Below, piece after piece: positions 5,537 through 6,546 of a DNA stretch of 6,546 nt. Every line of letters starts with the position of its first letter. Within the stretch, counting starts at the first letter, position 1. Both the position numbers and the translations under genes were made by a program. Origin of the DNA: Puniceicoccales bacterium (lineage in GTDB: Bacteria; Verrucomicrobiota; Verrucomicrobiia; Opitutales; JAIRLM01); contig JAIRMB010000002.1 in assembly GCA_031258995.1 (NCBI GenBank), forward strand, positions 1 through 6,546, written 5' to 3'. The notes beneath the pieces were generated by a model that had not been told where the DNA came from, did not search any database, and worked only from the letters and a program-made list of their open reading frames with translations.

Positions 5537-6418
5537 ACCCAGGAGAGCGTCCAAGTACTCGTCCACAGAAAAGGGCCGCAGGTCCTCCGCGCTCTCGCCC
5601 AATCCAATGAAGTAGATGGGTAGTTTCGTTGCCCGATAGATGGGGACGATGGCCCCACCGCGAGCGCTGCCGTCCAATTTCGTGATGACTAATCCACTCA
5701 ATGGAAAAGTGCTGTGAAAAATTTCTGCCTGCCGAAGTCCGTTGCTCCCCTGGTGGCCGTCGAGCACCAACCACCCGTGGATGGGTATCTCGGGCCATTT
5801 CTTCTCCAGTACCCGTCGCAATTTCACCAACTCCTCCAAAAGGTGCTCCTTCGTGTGGAGCCGACCAGCGGTATCGAGAATAAGCAAATCCTTTCCCCTT
5901 GCCGTCGCAGCGGAAAGGGCATCGTAGGCGACTGCGGCCGCATCGGATCCCCGCCGACTGCGGACGATCTCCACGCCAAGTCGCTCGGCCCACAGACACA
6001 GCTGTTCGTTGGCCGCGGCCCGAAAGGTGTCGCAGGAGCCCAGAAGGACTTTTTTTCCCTTCCGGGAAAAGTGGGCCGCCAGCTTTGCAGCCACCGTGGT
6101 CTTTCCACTGCCATTCACCCCCAAGAGACAAAGTACCTCCGGCGGCGACTGGATCGACGGATGGCCTTCGGAGCCGGCCAAAAGCCGTTCCAGCGGAGCG
6201 CGGGCGGCGGCCGGCAGGTCCTTCCGCTCCCGCCCGACGGCCTCCAAAATTGCGGCAACCGCCTCCCGGCCCAGGTCCGCACCGTAGAGCAGCGCTTCCA
6301 GCTGCTCCCGGTCTTCGGCGGAAATTTTTGCTCCCCTAAAGATAGAAAAAATTTTCCCACCGAGAGCCTTTGTTCCTTGCCCTAGACGCGACCGGAGCTT
6401 CTGAAAAAGGCCCACCAC
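5531..6418 (-). CDS. ftsY: Signal recognition particle receptor FtsY
   Basis: A 295-residue SRP GTPase. FtsY sits at the inner membrane, docks the Ffh-4.5S RNA-ribosome complex and passes nascent membrane proteins to SecYEG, with mutual GTP hydrolysis. Residues 1-30 form a basic amphipathic helix (MVGLFQKLRSRLGQGTKALG), the usual membrane-contact segment; the long acidic A domain of E. coli FtsY is absent, as in many bacteria. The N helical bundle is about 30-90. GTPase motifs follow: P-loop GVNGSGKTT (100-108), DTFRAAA (130-136), DTAGR (182-186), TKLDGSARGG (246-255) and GLGE (272-275), then the FtsY-type ending DLRPFSVDEYLDALL. Odd point: the segment that normally reads like DATTGQN is DGHQGSN (220-226). 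The start is GTG at 6418; the next codon is also GTG, so the start may be one codon later. Ffh resembles FtsY but carries a C-terminal M domain, which is absent here. A gene end lies 58 bp upstream on the same strand. Confidence 0.96.
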   Translation of the reverse strand: MVGLFQKLRSRLGQGTKALGGKIFSIFRGAKISAEDREQLEALLYGADLGREAVAAILEAVGRERKDLPAAARAPLERLLAGSEGHPSIQSPPEVLCLLGVNGSGKTTVAAKLAAHFSRKGKKVLLGSCDTFRAAANEQLCLWAERLGVEIVRSRRGSDAAAVAYDALSAATARGKDLLILDTAGRLHTKEHLLEELVKLRRVLEKKWPEIPIHGWLVLDGHQGSNGLRQAEIFHSTFPLSGLVITKLDGSARGGAIVPIYRATKLPIYFIGLGESAEDLRPFSVDEYLDALLGE

Positions 6419-6476
6419 GGATTGTGGATTTCAAAAAACGCTTTCCCATTCAACCGAAATATGCCGCAGCCGATCC

Positions 6477-6546
6477 TTACGGTAGGCGGCCCTCCGTTCT
6501 TCTCTTTCGCACATGGATGGCCGCCTCCCTCAGTTCTTCGAGCGCC
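6477..6546 (-). CDS. C-terminal end of an unidentified gene upstream of ftsY (runs off right edge)
   Basis: On the minus strand one frame enters from the window edge, reads 22 codons (ALEELREAAIHVRKRRTEGR followed by LP) and stops at TAA (6477-6479). The helix-like, charged ending is typical of a real protein C-terminus, and it lies 58 bp upstream of the ftsY start on the same strand, which suits an operon. The fragment is too short to name. A competing reading exists: another minus-strand frame stays open from the edge into the ftsY region, and ATGs on the plus strand (near 6461 and 6513) could begin a divergent gene. Confidence 0.4.
   Translation of the reverse strand, partial: ALEELREAAIHVRKRRTEGRLP

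Noticed and set aside
5714..6385. Long plus-strand frame of 223 residues opposite ftsY.
   Set aside because: It is antisense to a gene with a full set of SRP GTPase motifs; GC-rich coding DNA commonly gives such open shadows.

Overview
The window looks like a piece of chromosome from a Gram-negative bacterium. An LptF/LptG-family permease implies an outer membrane with LPS, and an FtsY SRP receptor marks a core genomic region. GTG starts are common (FtsY, the 340-residue protein, the partial left-edge gene and probably the acetyltransferase), and few starts have a recognisable Shine-Dalgarno sequence. Together with the style of the proteins this makes me lean towards the PVC group (Verrucomicrobiota/Chlamydiota relatives). 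That is an impression, not something the sequence proves.

Left block (1-2073). Three genes here match no family I recognise. On the minus strand a 169-residue protein (289-798) is followed 4 nt later by a gene that runs off the left edge (1-284) and has a Ser/Thr- and Pro-rich, disorder-like N-terminus. Divergent from them, across a 252-bp intergenic region, lies a 340-residue hydrophilic protein (1051-2073) whose N-terminus is also Ser/Pro/Asn-rich. This block is visibly AT-richer than the rest: a hand count gives 21/60 G+C at 361-420, against 38/60 at 5041-5100.

Middle block (2110-3789, minus strand). A RimJ/RimL-like GNAT acetyltransferase is followed, after 6 nt, by the LptF/LptG-family permease. 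This is a likely two-gene operon. The permease gene converges on the 340-residue gene across a 36-bp gap that can form a small hairpin.

Right block (3937-6546). A 529-residue protein of unknown function, probably exported, is read on the plus strand, divergent from the acetyltransferase. It ends 4 nt from the stop of ftsY, which is on the minus strand, and a perfect 5-bp inverted repeat lies across the two stop codons. The last 22 codons of a further minus-strand gene lie upstream of ftsY.

Taken together, the right two thirds is envelope and secretion housekeeping (LPS export, SRP targeting), and the left third is an accessory-like block of possible secreted or host-interaction proteins. I see no tRNA, rRNA, CRISPR array, transposase or integrase.
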